DNA of 64,000 nt from Sphingomonas sp. TREG-RG-20F-R18-01. Lineage in GTDB: Bacteria > Pseudomonadota > Alphaproteobacteria > Sphingomonadales > Sphingomonadaceae. Positions 28,863-38,466 of the stretch are shown here, one piece after another. Where the stretch lies: positions 474,853 to 538,852 of the forward strand of contig NZ_JAKNQQ010000003.1 in assembly GCF_022662475.1 (NCBI RefSeq), given 5' to 3'. The notes under the pieces were generated by a model. It did not search any database. It was given only the letters and a program-made list of their open reading frames with translations, and was not told where the DNA came from. Both the position numbers and the translations under genes were made by a program. The stretch's first letter is position 1, and each line of letters opens with the position of its first letter.

Positions 28863-30113
28863 CTAAGCGACACCCCCTACCCTGTCAACAACCGTTTCTG
28901 CATCCGAAGACGATGCCGTGAAATTTGGCTGGCCGTGCTTCGTCAACGTGCCGTGTTCGAACAGGAAACCGGCGATATCGGGCTTGCCCGCGGCACGCAC
29001 GACCGTCTGCAGGATGATCAGCAACGGCACCGCGAGCAACGTGCCCGCCGTTCCCCACACCCACGACCAGAAACTGATCGAGACGAGAATGAGGATCGGG
29101 TTGATGGTCAGCCGGTGCCCGACGATCAGCGGGGTGATCGCATTCGCCTCGACCAGATGGCAGCCGATCATGATGAAGGCGGGCAGCAGCGCGACCCAGA
29201 CGTCGTGGAACGTCATCAGCCCGCCCAGCGCGAGCAGCCCCGCCGCCGCGATCGGGCCGAAATAGGGGACGTAGTTGAGCAACGCGACGATCCCGCCCCA
29301 CATCAGCGGATAGGGCATCCCCATCACGTACAGCACGCCCGCGATCGCCACGCCGAGGGTCAGGTTGATGATCGTGATCGTCCCCAGATAGGCCGACGTG
29401 TCGTCGACCACGTTCTGGATCACCCGCGCCGTCGCCATCGCCCCACCGAAGCTCGAGCGGCTGGTGATGGTGCGCTGCCGCAGCCGGGTCCAGCCCGACA
29501 GGAAGAAGAACACGACCAGCACGCCGAAGAACACCTGGATGATCACCGACGGGGCCGAGGACGCGGCAAGCTCGAGGATCGAGCTCGGCGGGGCCACGGC
29601 GGCGGTCTGCGGGGTCTTGACCGGGCCGGCGGCGGCGAGGTGCTGGACCGTGCGGTTGAGATATTTCTCGAAGCTCGAATACAGGTCGATCAGTGGCGCG
29701 ATGTTCATCTGGATCCGGTCGATCCGCTCGGGCAGCCGGCGGAAGAATTCGGTCGCCGGCACGATGATCGCGGCCAGCGCGACGTTTGCCGCGACCAAAA
29801 ACAGCAACACGCACGTCAGCGCCGCGAGCGCAGAGGGCACCCGCCGTCGCTCGAGCCATTCGAGCACCGGCACCAGTGAAATCGCGATCACCAGCGCGGC
29901 GGTGGTCGGCAGGAAGAACTCCGCCCCCGCCTTGAGCGCGAACGGTGTCGCCAATGCCAGCCCCACGCCCGCCGTGAGGGTCAGGGCCGCCAGCAGCCGG
30001 TCGCGCCGCAGCGCGATCCGCGCCTCGTCCTCCGGCTCGCCGCCCGGAGGGGCCAGCCCGAAGGCACCTGCTGGCCCGAAGGCGCCTGATGGGATATCGT
30101 CTCGTTCTGCCAT
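28863..30113 (-). CDS. AI-2E family transporter (PerM-like permease)
   Basis: 416 residues, seven or eight membrane helices, with a 40-residue polar N-terminus containing a repeated GAFG motif. The middle has a periplasm-facing helical insert (FRRLPERIDRIQMNIAPLID), and the C-terminal core has the family segments PLMWGGIVALLNYVPYFGP and EANAITPLIVGHRLTINPIL. The family includes Na+/H+ antiporters and the proposed AI-2 exporter TqsA; the substrate here is unknown. Confidence 0.9.
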   Translation of the reverse strand: MAERDDIPSGAFGPAGAFGLAPPGGEPEDEARIALRRDRLLAALTLTAGVGLALATPFALKAGAEFFLPTTAALVIAISLVPVLEWLERRRVPSALAALTCVLLFLVAANVALAAIIVPATEFFRRLPERIDRIQMNIAPLIDLYSSFEKYLNRTVQHLAAAGPVKTPQTAAVAPPSSILELAASSAPSVIIQVFFGVLVVFFFLSGWTRLRQRTITSRSSFGGAMATARVIQNVVDDTSAYLGTITIINLTLGVAIAGVLYVMGMPYPLMWGGIVALLNYVPYFGPIAAAGLLALGGLMTFHDVWVALLPAFIMIGCHLVEANAITPLIVGHRLTINPILILVSISFWSWVWGTAGTLLAVPLLIILQTVVRAAGKPDIAGFLFEHGTLTKHGQPNFTASSSDAETVVDRVGGVA

Positions 30114-30322
30114 GATCGCGACCCTAGCGTCATTCGCCCGTTCCGCAATCGCGCTGCACGCGCCGGTCCGGACGACCGCATTGCTCTGCGCCGGGGCGCG
30201 AGACCGCCGGGCGGCTTTGACCGGCTACGGCCCCTCCTCTACGGGGCGGTGACGACTCGGTGGCCGGTAGCGTTTCGCCGCCGGACCGTTCGCGGTGCCC
30301 GTAGAAAAGCAGGAAGTGCGTC

Positions 30323-31714
30323 ATGATCCTCCCGAGCTTGCGGCTGCTGTGTCGTGTCGCACCGATGGCGCTCGGCATTGTCGCGACACCCCTGCTCGCG
30401 CAGGCCGGATCCTCCGCGCCCGCCGGATCGACGCCGGTCGCGCCCAAGCCCGCGACGCCCGACGACAGCGCGGCCCCCGAACGTTTTGCCCTGCACGCGC
30501 AATTCACCTTCGTCGGGCAGGCGCAGCCCGCCTTTCGTGCCGCCGCCGACGGCTCCAACAGCTTGCGCTCCGGCGGGGACGCGCGCGAAACGACGGATTT
30601 TACCGTCTACGCCGGCGCCCGTCCGTGGAAAGGCGCCGAACTGTGGATCAATCCCGAGATCGACCAGGGGTTCGGCCTCGCCAATACGCTCGGCGCGGCC
30701 GGCTTCCCGAGCGGCGAGGCCTATAAGGTCGGGAAGCAGGCTCCCTATTTCCGTTTGCAGCGGCTGTTCCTGCGGCAGACGATCGGCCTCGGCGGCGCGT
30801 CCGAGCATGTCGCCGCCGATCTCAACCAGCTCGGCGGGGATCGGCGCACCGACCGGCTCGTCCTGACGTTCGGCAAGATCAGCGTCGGCGATGTCTTCGA
30901 CACCAACAGCTACGCGCACGACCCGCGCGGCGACTTTCTCAACTGGACGGTGATCGAGGCGGGCGCGTTCGATTACGCCGCCGATGCATGGGGCTACACC
31001 ACGGGCGGCACGGCCGAACTGTATCGCGGGCGGTTCGCGGTTCGCGCCGGGCTGCTCAATCTGTCGACCGTGCCCAACAGCGAAAGGATCGGCACCGGCT
31101 TTCGCCAATACGAACTGGTCGGCGAGATCGAGGAACGCCATCAGCTCGGCGGCCAGCCGGGCAAGATCAAACTGACCGCCTTCGCCAATCACGGCCTGAC
31201 GGCACGGCTCGACGATGCGGTCGCCCTGTCCATGGCGACCGGCCTCCCCGCCGATCCCGCGCTGGTCCGGCGCTTCGCGACGCGCGCCGGGTTGAGCCTC
31301 AACCTGGAACAGGCGATAACGCCCATGCTCGGCGTGTTCGCGCGCGCGGGGTTCGCCGATGGCCGCTACGAAGCATTCGAATTCACCGACGTCGATCGCA
31401 GTGTCTCGGGCGGCGTTTCGCTGGCCGGGGGACGCTGGGGGCGGGTCAACGACCGTGTCGGCGTGGCGCTGGTCGTCAACGCCGCGTCGCAGGCCCGCCA
31501 GCGGTATCTCGCGGCCGGCGGCCTCGGCATTCTGGTCGGCGACGGCGGTCTTGCCCGTTACGGCAGCGAAGACATCGTCGAACTCTATTACGATCTCGCG
31601 GTCCGCAAGGCGATCCATCTGAGCGCGGACGTCCAGGCGATCGATCATCCCGCCTACAACCGGGATCGCGGCCCCGTCGCCGTGCTCGGCCTGCGGCTCC
31701 ATGGACAGATCTGA
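30323..31714 (+). CDS. carbohydrate-selective porin, OprB-like
   Basis: 463 residues with a signal peptide (MALGIVATPLLAQA cleavage region). The mature part is an outer-membrane beta-barrel: alternating strands, QFTFVGQAQPAF near the start, WINPEIDQGFGLANTLGAAG, TFGKISVGDVFDTNSYAHDP and a C-terminal aromatic/hydrophobic strand (GLRLHGQI). This set matches the carbohydrate porin OprB family found in many sphingomonads. It likely allows passive diffusion of sugars or similar solutes. AGGAAG precedes the ATG. No sugar utilisation genes adjoin it. Confidence 0.85.
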   Translation: MILPSLRLLCRVAPMALGIVATPLLAQAGSSAPAGSTPVAPKPATPDDSAAPERFALHAQFTFVGQAQPAFRAAADGSNSLRSGGDARETTDFTVYAGARPWKGAELWINPEIDQGFGLANTLGAAGFPSGEAYKVGKQAPYFRLQRLFLRQTIGLGGASEHVAADLNQLGGDRRTDRLVLTFGKISVGDVFDTNSYAHDPRGDFLNWTVIEAGAFDYAADAWGYTTGGTAELYRGRFAVRAGLLNLSTVPNSERIGTGFRQYELVGEIEERHQLGGQPGKIKLTAFANHGLTARLDDAVALSMATGLPADPALVRRFATRAGLSLNLEQAITPMLGVFARAGFADGRYEAFEFTDVDRSVSGGVSLAGGRWGRVNDRVGVALVVNAASQARQRYLAAGGLGILVGDGGLARYGSEDIVELYYDLAVRKAIHLSADVQAIDHPAYNRDRGPVAVLGLRLHGQI

Positions 31715-31848
31715 GGTGCGGCACGGGGGCCCGCGGCGTGCCCTGGCGGATCGGGCGACCATCCTGGCCCGATCCAGCAAATCTACGGGAACCTATTGAA
31801 CGACGAACGCTTTTTTCAGCACTTTCCCGATGACCGATTTGAAGACCC

Positions 31849-32043
31849 ATGCCCCAGAAAATCGACCGTTCCACGTCCCGAGCAACCCGCTTGCACCGCG
31901 AGGCGATGAATTGTGTCACCTTCGCCGTCCGGGAACGCGATACCGAGCATGCAGCCGAGCTGATCGACGAGGCGATCCGGTTGAAGCGCCGTTCCAGTGA
32001 ACTGGAGGAAGCGATCGCGCCCGACGGCGCCGACCACCGCTGA
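31849..32043 (+). CDS. hypothetical helical protein, 64 aa
   Basis: A short reading frame beginning MPQKIDRSTSRATRLHREAM, charged throughout and predicted helical (ERDTEHAAELIDEAIRLKRR), with one cysteine. A weak GAAG lies before the ATG. It stands alone between the porin and a glycosyltransferase. No family is recognised, and codon position bias is only mildly in favour, so it may not be real. Confidence 0.45.
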   Translation: MPQKIDRSTSRATRLHREAMNCVTFAVRERDTEHAAELIDEAIRLKRRSSELEEAIAPDGADHR

Positions 32044-32224
32044 CCGTCACGACGTGGCGTACGCGCCATACCCGATATGGCGCGGCGCGCGCACCATGCC
32101 GAATAGTTGCCGCATCGGCCGCAAAACTGCGTCTCAGCGGTGGCATCGGCGCGTCGCACGAGCTATCGGCCGAGTCGGAAATCCCTGACGCGGGGACGTC
32201 CAGGCCGAGTTTAGGGAGTTCGTG

Positions 32225-33157
32225 ATGACCGCGCCGTCGATTGCCGTATTGTTGCCATGCTATAACGAAGAAGCTGCGATCGCGCAGACCGTCGCCGGAT
32301 TTCGCGCCGCGCTGCCGGGTGCGATCATCTATGTCTACGACAACAACAGCAGCGACCGCACGGTCGAGGTTGCCCGCGCCGCCGGAGCCGTCGTCCGTCG
32401 CGAGCGGATCCAGGGCAAGGGTGCGGTGGTCCGCCGGATGTTCGCCGACATCGATGCCGACATTTATGTCATGGCGGACGGCGATGCGACCTATGACGCA
32501 GCGTCCGCGCCCGCGCTGGTCGCGCGGCTGGTGGACGAACAGCTCGACATGATCGTCGGATCGCGCATCAGCGAGGTGCAGGAATCATATCGCCGTGGGC
32601 ATCGCTTCGGCAACGCGTTGCTTACTGGCATGCTGGCGAAGCTGTTCGGCCGGTCGTTCACCGATATCCTGTCCGGTTATCGCGTGTTCTCGCGCCGCTT
32701 TACCAAGAGCTTCCCGTCCCTGTCCGCCGGGTTCGAGATCGAGACCGAGATCAGCGTCCATGCGCTCGAACTCAAGATGCCGGTGGCCGAGATCGAAACG
32801 CCGTATTACGCCCGCCCGGAGGGGTCCACCTCCAAGCTGTCGACGTATCGCGACGGCTGGCGCATCCTCCGCACGATCCTGGCGCTGTACCGGATCGAGC
32901 GGCCGGTGTTGTTCTTCGGCGCGATCGGCGCGGTCTTCCTGCTGCTCGCCGCGATCCTCGCGGTGCCCCTGGCGGTCACCTATTTCGAGACCGGGCTGGT
33001 CCCGCGCTTCCCGACCTTCATCCTGATCTCGGGCCTGGTGATCCTCGCGGCGCTCAACGGCTTTACCGGGCTGATCCTGGATACGGTCGTGCGGGGCCGC
33101 CTCGAAGTACGGCGGCTGGCCTATCTCGCCTATCCGGCACCTGGCGCGCGCGGTTAA
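32225..33157 (+). CDS. family 2 glycosyltransferase (polyprenyl-phosphate type)
   Basis: 310 residues. The GT-A domain shows VLLPCYNEEAAIAQTV at the N-terminus, YVYDNNSSDRTVEVA, the metal-binding VMADGDATYD and the acceptor-loop region DILSGYRVFSRRF. Two C-terminal membrane helices (residues 230-290) anchor it. It resembles dolichol/undecaprenyl-phosphate sugar transferases that make a lipid-linked sugar donor. ATG 32225 is preferred over a GTG one codon earlier because AGGGAG lies six bases before it. It ends tail-to-tail with the next gene, sharing TTAA. Confidence 0.92.
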   Translation: MTAPSIAVLLPCYNEEAAIAQTVAGFRAALPGAIIYVYDNNSSDRTVEVARAAGAVVRRERIQGKGAVVRRMFADIDADIYVMADGDATYDAASAPALVARLVDEQLDMIVGSRISEVQESYRRGHRFGNALLTGMLAKLFGRSFTDILSGYRVFSRRFTKSFPSLSAGFEIETEISVHALELKMPVAEIETPYYARPEGSTSKLSTYRDGWRILRTILALYRIERPVLFFGAIGAVFLLLAAILAVPLAVTYFETGLVPRFPTFILISGLVILAALNGFTGLILDTVVRGRLEVRRLAYLAYPAPGARG

Positions 33158-34461
33158 CCCGCGCGCTGCCGTCCCGGCATCACGGCTGCGACGCAGCGTC
33201 GAATGAGTTCGATGCCGAGGAACAGCGTGATGCCGTGGATCAGGTAGTGATACCGCAAGACCGGCTGCACCATCGCATAGGGCAGTGCCGTGACGAGCAC
33301 GAGCATCGCCGGGTACAGATACCGGCCGCGCCAGAGGACGAGGCTGGCCAGCGCGGCGATGAGGCCCAGCGCCGCCAGCGTCCAGACCAGCGCCAGCTTC
33401 ACCACGATGGCGCGGTTGAGCCCGCCATAAATGTCCCACTGCCATGCCGGCGGAAAGTAGAACTGCACGACGTGGCGTAGCGACAATGTTGCGAACTGGG
33501 CCGGATGGGCCCGGATCCACTGCTTCGCTTCATCGCCGAGACGATCGGCATAGACCCGCTCCCCGCCCATCGCCTGCATTCGGTCGAATGCAGCCTGGCT
33601 TTCCTGCGGATGGATTTCCCGCAGCCGATTGCGGAACACGTCGACCTGATTGTCGCCGCTGACCGCAGCGGGGTGGTTTGCGAGGGCGAGTTCGAGCCCC
33701 ATGTTGCTCCGCAGCGGGATGAATCGTCCGAACGCCTCGTAGTTGCGGACCGTCCAAGGCGTCAGCACGGCCACCAGGATCACGACCGCGCTGACGACGA
33801 ACGGAAGCCACGCGCGCAGCGGGCATTGGCGGATCAGCCAGATCCCGAGCATGGCGAACCCAGCGACGCCGAGCGCAGGATTGAGGAAGAACAGGATCGA
33901 TGCAATCGCGCAGGTAATGCCCCAGGTGCGAAGCGTGCGATCCTCCGCGAGCTCGGCGTTCAGGACACGCAGCAGCACCCACGCGCCCAGCAACGCGGCC
34001 AGCGCGCCTTCCCAGATCCGGAAACTGGTCGTCTCCAGATCGGGAAAGAGGGGAATGAGGCAGAAGATCGCGAGCGCCGCCAACCGCCAGGGCTTCGGGG
34101 TACCGAGCCTTTCGAGGCACAGGAACAGCAGATATCCGGAGCCCAACACCATGCTGATCGACATGGTCGCCAGCAGGAACTCGGCGGTCGGCGAATGGAG
34201 CCCGAAGACCCGATAGATATAGCCGGCCACGAACGGCAGGATCGGGGTGAAGTGCGCGGTCAGTCCGCTCCCGCGCGCGAAGACGTCGCCGATCGTCCCG
34301 TCCCGCGCGACCGATGCCGCGACGTTCAGCGCCTCGCCCGACGCCCATCGCGCTTCGGGACGCAAAATGAGCCATGCCGCGCGCTCGAGCGCGCCGACAA
34401 TCAACAGCGCCAGCACGATCACATTGCTGTGAATTTTCCGTAAGCCTGCAAACAAGGACAT
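33154..34461 (-). CDS. GT-C fold membrane glycosyltransferase-like protein
   Basis: 435 residues with about nine to eleven membrane helices. A periplasmic loop after the first helix (RPEARWASGEALNVAASVAR) and an extended C-terminal loop with HPAQFATLSLRHVVQFYFPP fit the ArnT/PMT-like (GT39/GT83) pattern of enzymes that use lipid-linked sugars. A role with the adjacent GT2 enzyme in lipid or glycan decoration is inferred. Its TAA overlaps that gene's stop on the other strand (33154-33157). Start ATG 34461; GGATCAT-like purines are weak. Confidence 0.75.
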   Translation of the reverse strand: MSLFAGLRKIHSNVIVLALLIVGALERAAWLILRPEARWASGEALNVAASVARDGTIGDVFARGSGLTAHFTPILPFVAGYIYRVFGLHSPTAEFLLATMSISMVLGSGYLLFLCLERLGTPKPWRLAALAIFCLIPLFPDLETTSFRIWEGALAALLGAWVLLRVLNAELAEDRTLRTWGITCAIASILFFLNPALGVAGFAMLGIWLIRQCPLRAWLPFVVSAVVILVAVLTPWTVRNYEAFGRFIPLRSNMGLELALANHPAAVSGDNQVDVFRNRLREIHPQESQAAFDRMQAMGGERVYADRLGDEAKQWIRAHPAQFATLSLRHVVQFYFPPAWQWDIYGGLNRAIVVKLALVWTLAALGLIAALASLVLWRGRYLYPAMLVLVTALPYAMVQPVLRYHYLIHGITLFLGIELIRRCVAAVMPGRQRAG

Positions 34462-34792
34462 GATACGCTTCCTGTGCTCTCGCCCGGGAGCCGCGCCGAA
34501 CACCGCGCGACTTTCAAAATTCCCGCCGGCAGCCGCCGTGGAAATCAAACCCCGTAACCCGTATTCGCTCAGCCGGTTTCCCGAGGATCGCTCAGTCTGG
34601 CCCCGACGGTCGTGTGCTTACAAAACGTGTTGCGCCGCAACAATCCGAATAAAGCCGTCGACAGGATTGAACGCAATAGAAAAACGCTGAGAAATCGGCG
34701 CTCGGGCCATCGTCAAAAGGGCGCATTCCTTCGCTCGCGGCACACGGGGTCCGCCATCCGCGTACCGCCAGGCTTGCCCGGCCAAGCCCCGC
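34462..34792. other. 331-bp gap, no gene seen
   Basis: Between the GT-C gene start and the ClC gene stop. Noticeably less GC-rich than its surroundings in 34600-34700 (for instance ACAATCCGAATAAAGCC and AATAGAAAAACGC). Likely holds the promoter of the GT-C gene. No repeat, RNA or convincing coding frame was found. Confidence 0.6.
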
Positions 34793-36541
34793 TCACCGCT
34801 CCCCGAACAAATCGTTCTGCGCCTTTTCGAGCTCTTCGGCATAGCGGCGCCGCACGTAGGACTCCGACAGGATCCCGACCACGTGCCGATCCGAATCGAG
34901 CACCGCGAGTTCGTCCGCGCCGCTCGCGTCGAAGCGCTTCATCACGGTGACGATATCCATATCGACCGCGAGCGCGGCATCCGCATTGATCGCGATAGAC
35001 CCCACGCCGACGGCTGGATCGAGCCCGTCGGCATAGGCCGCCGGTGTCTGGACGATCCCGGCATAATGGTGCGCGGCATTTACCAAGACGACACGGCTGG
35101 CCGACCCGAGCGGAAAACGCTGGCGGAATTCCCCGATGCTGATCTCGCAGTCGGTCGCGCGGGTCTCGCGCCGCATCATCTTGTCGACCGTGAGCGCGCG
35201 GATCCAGCCGATGTCGCGCGCGCTCTTGATCGTCTCGCCGCGCAGGTGGAGCCGCCAGGTCGAGAACGAGTAGCCGAACGTCTCGCGTACGATCGTCGAC
35301 GACACCAGGGCCGCCGCGAGCACCGCGCCGGTCAGCGCGAAATCCTGTGTCGCTTCCAGCACGAGCATCGCCATCGTCATTGGCCCGCCAACCACCGCCA
35401 CGGCGAGCGCGGCCATGCCCACCATCGCGGCATTGTGCGGATCGACCACCGGATAGCCCGCGATTATCTCCAGGACGCCGGCGAACAGATGCCCGACCAG
35501 CGTTCCCAGGAACAACGAGGCGAAAAACAGGCCGCCGCGATAGCCGAACCCGAGCGAGACGATCGACGCCGACGCCTTGGCCAGGAACACCAGCGCGACG
35601 AAGCCGAGCGACGCCCCCACCGCAATATCCATGTGGAGCGCGCCATGTCCCGCCGACAGCACTTGCGGCGACCAGAAGGCGATCGGCATCAGCAACGCCC
35701 CGCCGAGCATCGGGCGTGCCCAGTCCGGCACCGGGGCCATCCGCGATCCCTGCTCGACCAGTGCGACCAGGCGCATCAACGCGATGCCGAACAGTGCGCA
35801 GACCCCGCCAAGCCCGGCGTACAACAGGTAATGGTGCGATTCCGCGGGCAATCCCGAAAGCGAGTCGATGATGTAGGGCTGGGCGCCGAACAGCTGCGAC
35901 ACGAACACCGCCGCAATCGCCGCCGCCGCGATCGGGGCGATCGCCGAGGGGGTGTAGGCGCCGATCACGATCTCGAACGCGTAGAAGGCGCCGGTGAGCG
36001 GCGCGCCGAATGCGGCCGCGATCGACGCCCCCGCCCCCGCCCCGACCAGATTGCGCAGGTCGCTGCGCCGCAGTTGCAATGCCGCGCCGGTGACCGATGC
36101 GATCACGCCACCCATTTGTGCATAGGCCGCCTCGAGCCCGACCGACGCGCCGAAGCCGTTCGAGATGACGGTCTGTCCCGACACGACGAGGCTGTCCGGC
36201 ACCGACATGCGTCCGCCGTGCAGCGCGTTCGCCTCGACCGCGTCGACCATCCGCCGTCGCTTGCTGCGCACGCCCCAGGAAAAGATCGACAGCACCGCGC
36301 CGCCGACCGGCAGCATCGCCAACGGCGCCCAACCGAGCGACGCGACCGCGCTGAGCCGCTGGCCGCGCGGCAGGGCGAACATCCAGTGCTGCAGGGTCCG
36401 CGCCAACGCGCCGAGGACGACCGTACACAAGCCGGACGCTGCGCCGATCACCACGGCGAGCACGATCAGCGCGAACTCGCTCGCGCGGATCTGGCGGCGC
36501 AGCCACGCCAGGGGGAAGAACAGACGTCGACGCAAGGACAT
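34793..36541 (-). CDS. ClC-type chloride channel/antiporter with CBS domains
   Basis: 582 residues: ten or so membrane helices to about residue 430, then a cytoplasmic tail with CBS-type repeats (residues 440-570, ADELAVLDSDRHVVGILSES). Filter regions are visible: NGFGASVGLEAAYAQ (residues 128-142) with the gating glutamate (Glu137) retained, and YRGGLFFASLFLGTLVGH. They differ from the usual GREGP and GGIFAPSL forms at the proline positions. The family moves chloride or exchanges it for protons. Ion type and direction are not decided by sequence. Confidence 0.9.
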   Translation of the reverse strand: MSLRRRLFFPLAWLRRQIRASEFALIVLAVVIGAASGLCTVVLGALARTLQHWMFALPRGQRLSAVASLGWAPLAMLPVGGAVLSIFSWGVRSKRRRMVDAVEANALHGGRMSVPDSLVVSGQTVISNGFGASVGLEAAYAQMGGVIASVTGAALQLRRSDLRNLVGAGAGASIAAAFGAPLTGAFYAFEIVIGAYTPSAIAPIAAAAIAAVFVSQLFGAQPYIIDSLSGLPAESHHYLLYAGLGGVCALFGIALMRLVALVEQGSRMAPVPDWARPMLGGALLMPIAFWSPQVLSAGHGALHMDIAVGASLGFVALVFLAKASASIVSLGFGYRGGLFFASLFLGTLVGHLFAGVLEIIAGYPVVDPHNAAMVGMAALAVAVVGGPMTMAMLVLEATQDFALTGAVLAAALVSSTIVRETFGYSFSTWRLHLRGETIKSARDIGWIRALTVDKMMRRETRATDCEISIGEFRQRFPLGSASRVVLVNAAHHYAGIVQTPAAYADGLDPAVGVGSIAINADAALAVDMDIVTVMKRFDASGADELAVLDSDRHVVGILSESYVRRRYAEELEKAQNDLFGER

Positions 36542-36589
36542 GCCGCCCGATACTGCGCCGACCGCCGCGCGCCTACCCCTTCCGCAGGG

Positions 36590-38341
36590 TCAGGCCGCGG
36601 CTTCGCACCGATCCGCGAACAGCGCCTTCAGGTCCTTCTTGAGGATCTTGCCATTGGCGTTGCGCGGCAGCGTCTCGGGCACGAAGCGGATCGCCACCGG
36701 CGTCTTGAAGATCGCCAGCCGGTCCTTGACCCATTGCTTGAGCTCCGCCTCGGTCGCGGTCTTGCCCGCCGCGAGGTGGACGACCGCGACGGGTTCTTCG
36801 CCGAGCGTCCGGTGCGGCACGCCGATCAGCGCGCAATCGGTGACCGCGGGGTGCGCGTAGAGGACGTTCTCGACCTCGGACGAATAGATGTTCTCGCCGC
36901 CGCGGATGATCATGTCCTTGGCGCGGTCGACGATATAGACGAACCCCTCCTCGTCCACCCGCGCGAGATCGCCGGTGCGGACCCAGCCGTTCACGAACGT
37001 TTCCGCGGTCGCATCGGGCTTGTTCCAATAGCCCTTCACGATCATCGCCCCGCGCGCCCACAATTCGCCGACTTCGCCGATGGGGAGTTCCTGCTCGCCC
37101 GCTTCGTCCATGATACGCAGGTCCGCGACCGCGACCGGCGGCCCCGCGCTGGTCGGGCGGTTGAGGTAATCCTCCCCCGCATGGCTGGTGACGGTCGCCA
37201 TCGTCTCGGTCATTCCCCAGCCGTTGCCGGGCAGCGCTCCGAATTCGGTGTAGATCCGCCGCACCAGCTCGGGCGCGGACGGCGCGCCGCCATAGGCGAT
37301 CGCCTCGAGCGAAGACAGATCGTAGCGCGCGCGATCGGGATGTTCGAGGATCTGCCACGCGATCGTCGGCACGCCCCCGGTCATGTGGACGCGCTCGGTC
37401 TCGATCAGCTCCATCGCGCGGACGGTGTCCCATTTGCGCATGAAGACGAGCGTGTTCCCCGCCGCGATCGACCCCATCATCGTCGCCGAGCAGGCGGTGA
37501 CGTGGAACAACGGGATCACCATCAGCAGCGTCTTTGGCGTCGGCTCGGGCGGGGTCTCGCCACGCCGCAAGCTCGCGCGCGCGGAGGAATAGGCCGCCGA
37601 CAGGATGTTGGTCGTCAGGTTTCGATGCGACCCGAGCGCCCCCTTGGGCGCGCCGGTGGTGCCGCTGGTGTAGAAGATCGTTGCGGGATCATCCGGGGCG
37701 ACTGGCACCTCCGGCCACATTGGCTCGGGAAGCGTGGCGTAATCGTGCGGCGTGCCGATCAGATCCTCCAGCCGCTCGGCATTCCCAGCCAGCGGCGCGG
37801 AGGCACGTGCGACGACCGTCGTCTCCACCGCGGGGAACGCCACCCCATGCTCCACCAGCCGCCGATAGCGCTCGTCGTCGACGAACAGCATCCGGCACCC
37901 CGAGTCGGTGATGCCATACGCCAGCTCCCCGGCGGTCCACCACGCGTTGAGCGGCACGACGATCGCCCCCACGCTGGCGGCGGCGAAGAAGATCACCGGC
38001 CACTCCGGCAGATTGCGCATCGCCAGCCCGATCCGGTCGCCCTTCGCCACCCCGCGCGTGAGCAACGCCTGCGCCAGCGCCGCCACCGCGCGCGCATTGG
38101 CATCATAGGTTACGCGCTCGTCCTCATAGACCGTGAACACCCGCGCCCCATGCGCGCGCGACGCCGCGGCGAGCCAGCCGAGCGACGGCGGCGCATGTTT
38201 CCACACGCGAGTCGGGACACCCTCGACCTCGACCGTCTCCATCTCGAACTTCGTACCCGCCGCGGTCAGCGCGGCGGTGGCATCGGCGAGCGTCATCCGG
38301 GGCCAGGCCGGGTCGAGCGCGACAAGCGGTTGCATATCCAA
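36590..38341 (-). CDS. AMP-forming acyl-CoA ligase (FadD-like)
   Basis: 583 residues of the adenylate-forming superfamily; activates a carboxylic acid, probably a fatty acid, as its CoA ester. Seen are the P-loop-like motif TIFYTSGTTGAPKGAL near residue 225, GWGMTETMATVTSHAG, the domain hinge YIVDRAKDMIIRGGENIYSSE and the catalytic lysine in LPRNANGKILKKDLK. It starts a block of acyl-CoA genes, although the next gene is divergent. Chain-length preference cannot be read from the sequence. Confidence 0.93.
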   Translation of the reverse strand: MDMQPLVALDPAWPRMTLADATAALTAAGTKFEMETVEVEGVPTRVWKHAPPSLGWLAAASRAHGARVFTVYEDERVTYDANARAVAALAQALLTRGVAKGDRIGLAMRNLPEWPVIFFAAASVGAIVVPLNAWWTAGELAYGITDSGCRMLFVDDERYRRLVEHGVAFPAVETTVVARASAPLAGNAERLEDLIGTPHDYATLPEPMWPEVPVAPDDPATIFYTSGTTGAPKGALGSHRNLTTNILSAAYSSARASLRRGETPPEPTPKTLLMVIPLFHVTACSATMMGSIAAGNTLVFMRKWDTVRAMELIETERVHMTGGVPTIAWQILEHPDRARYDLSSLEAIAYGGAPSAPELVRRIYTEFGALPGNGWGMTETMATVTSHAGEDYLNRPTSAGPPVAVADLRIMDEAGEQELPIGEVGELWARGAMIVKGYWNKPDATAETFVNGWVRTGDLARVDEEGFVYIVDRAKDMIIRGGENIYSSEVENVLYAHPAVTDCALIGVPHRTLGEEPVAVVHLAAGKTATEAELKQWVKDRLAIFKTPVAIRFVPETLPRNANGKILKKDLKALFADRCEAAA

Positions 38342-38466
38342 GACGACTCTCTCCTGACGGCGCGCAGACCCGAAGTTGAAGGTCGGGTTTGCCGCGTGAT
38401 CCTGTTTCGCACAGGTTAGTGTTGATTTGCGCGCCGCTCAAGGCAATAGGGTGGCAAGCGTTTCGA

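Noticed and set aside
30239..31780. A 513-codon minus-strand frame opposite the porin
   Set aside because: The plus-strand porin has a signal peptide, barrel pattern and ribosome-binding site; the opposite frame has none.
34883..38419. A 1178-codon open frame on the plus strand across the ClC and acyl-CoA ligase genes
   Set aside because: It is antisense to two clear genes; the protein is Arg/His/Asp-rich with no family. High GC content removes stops in this antisense phase.
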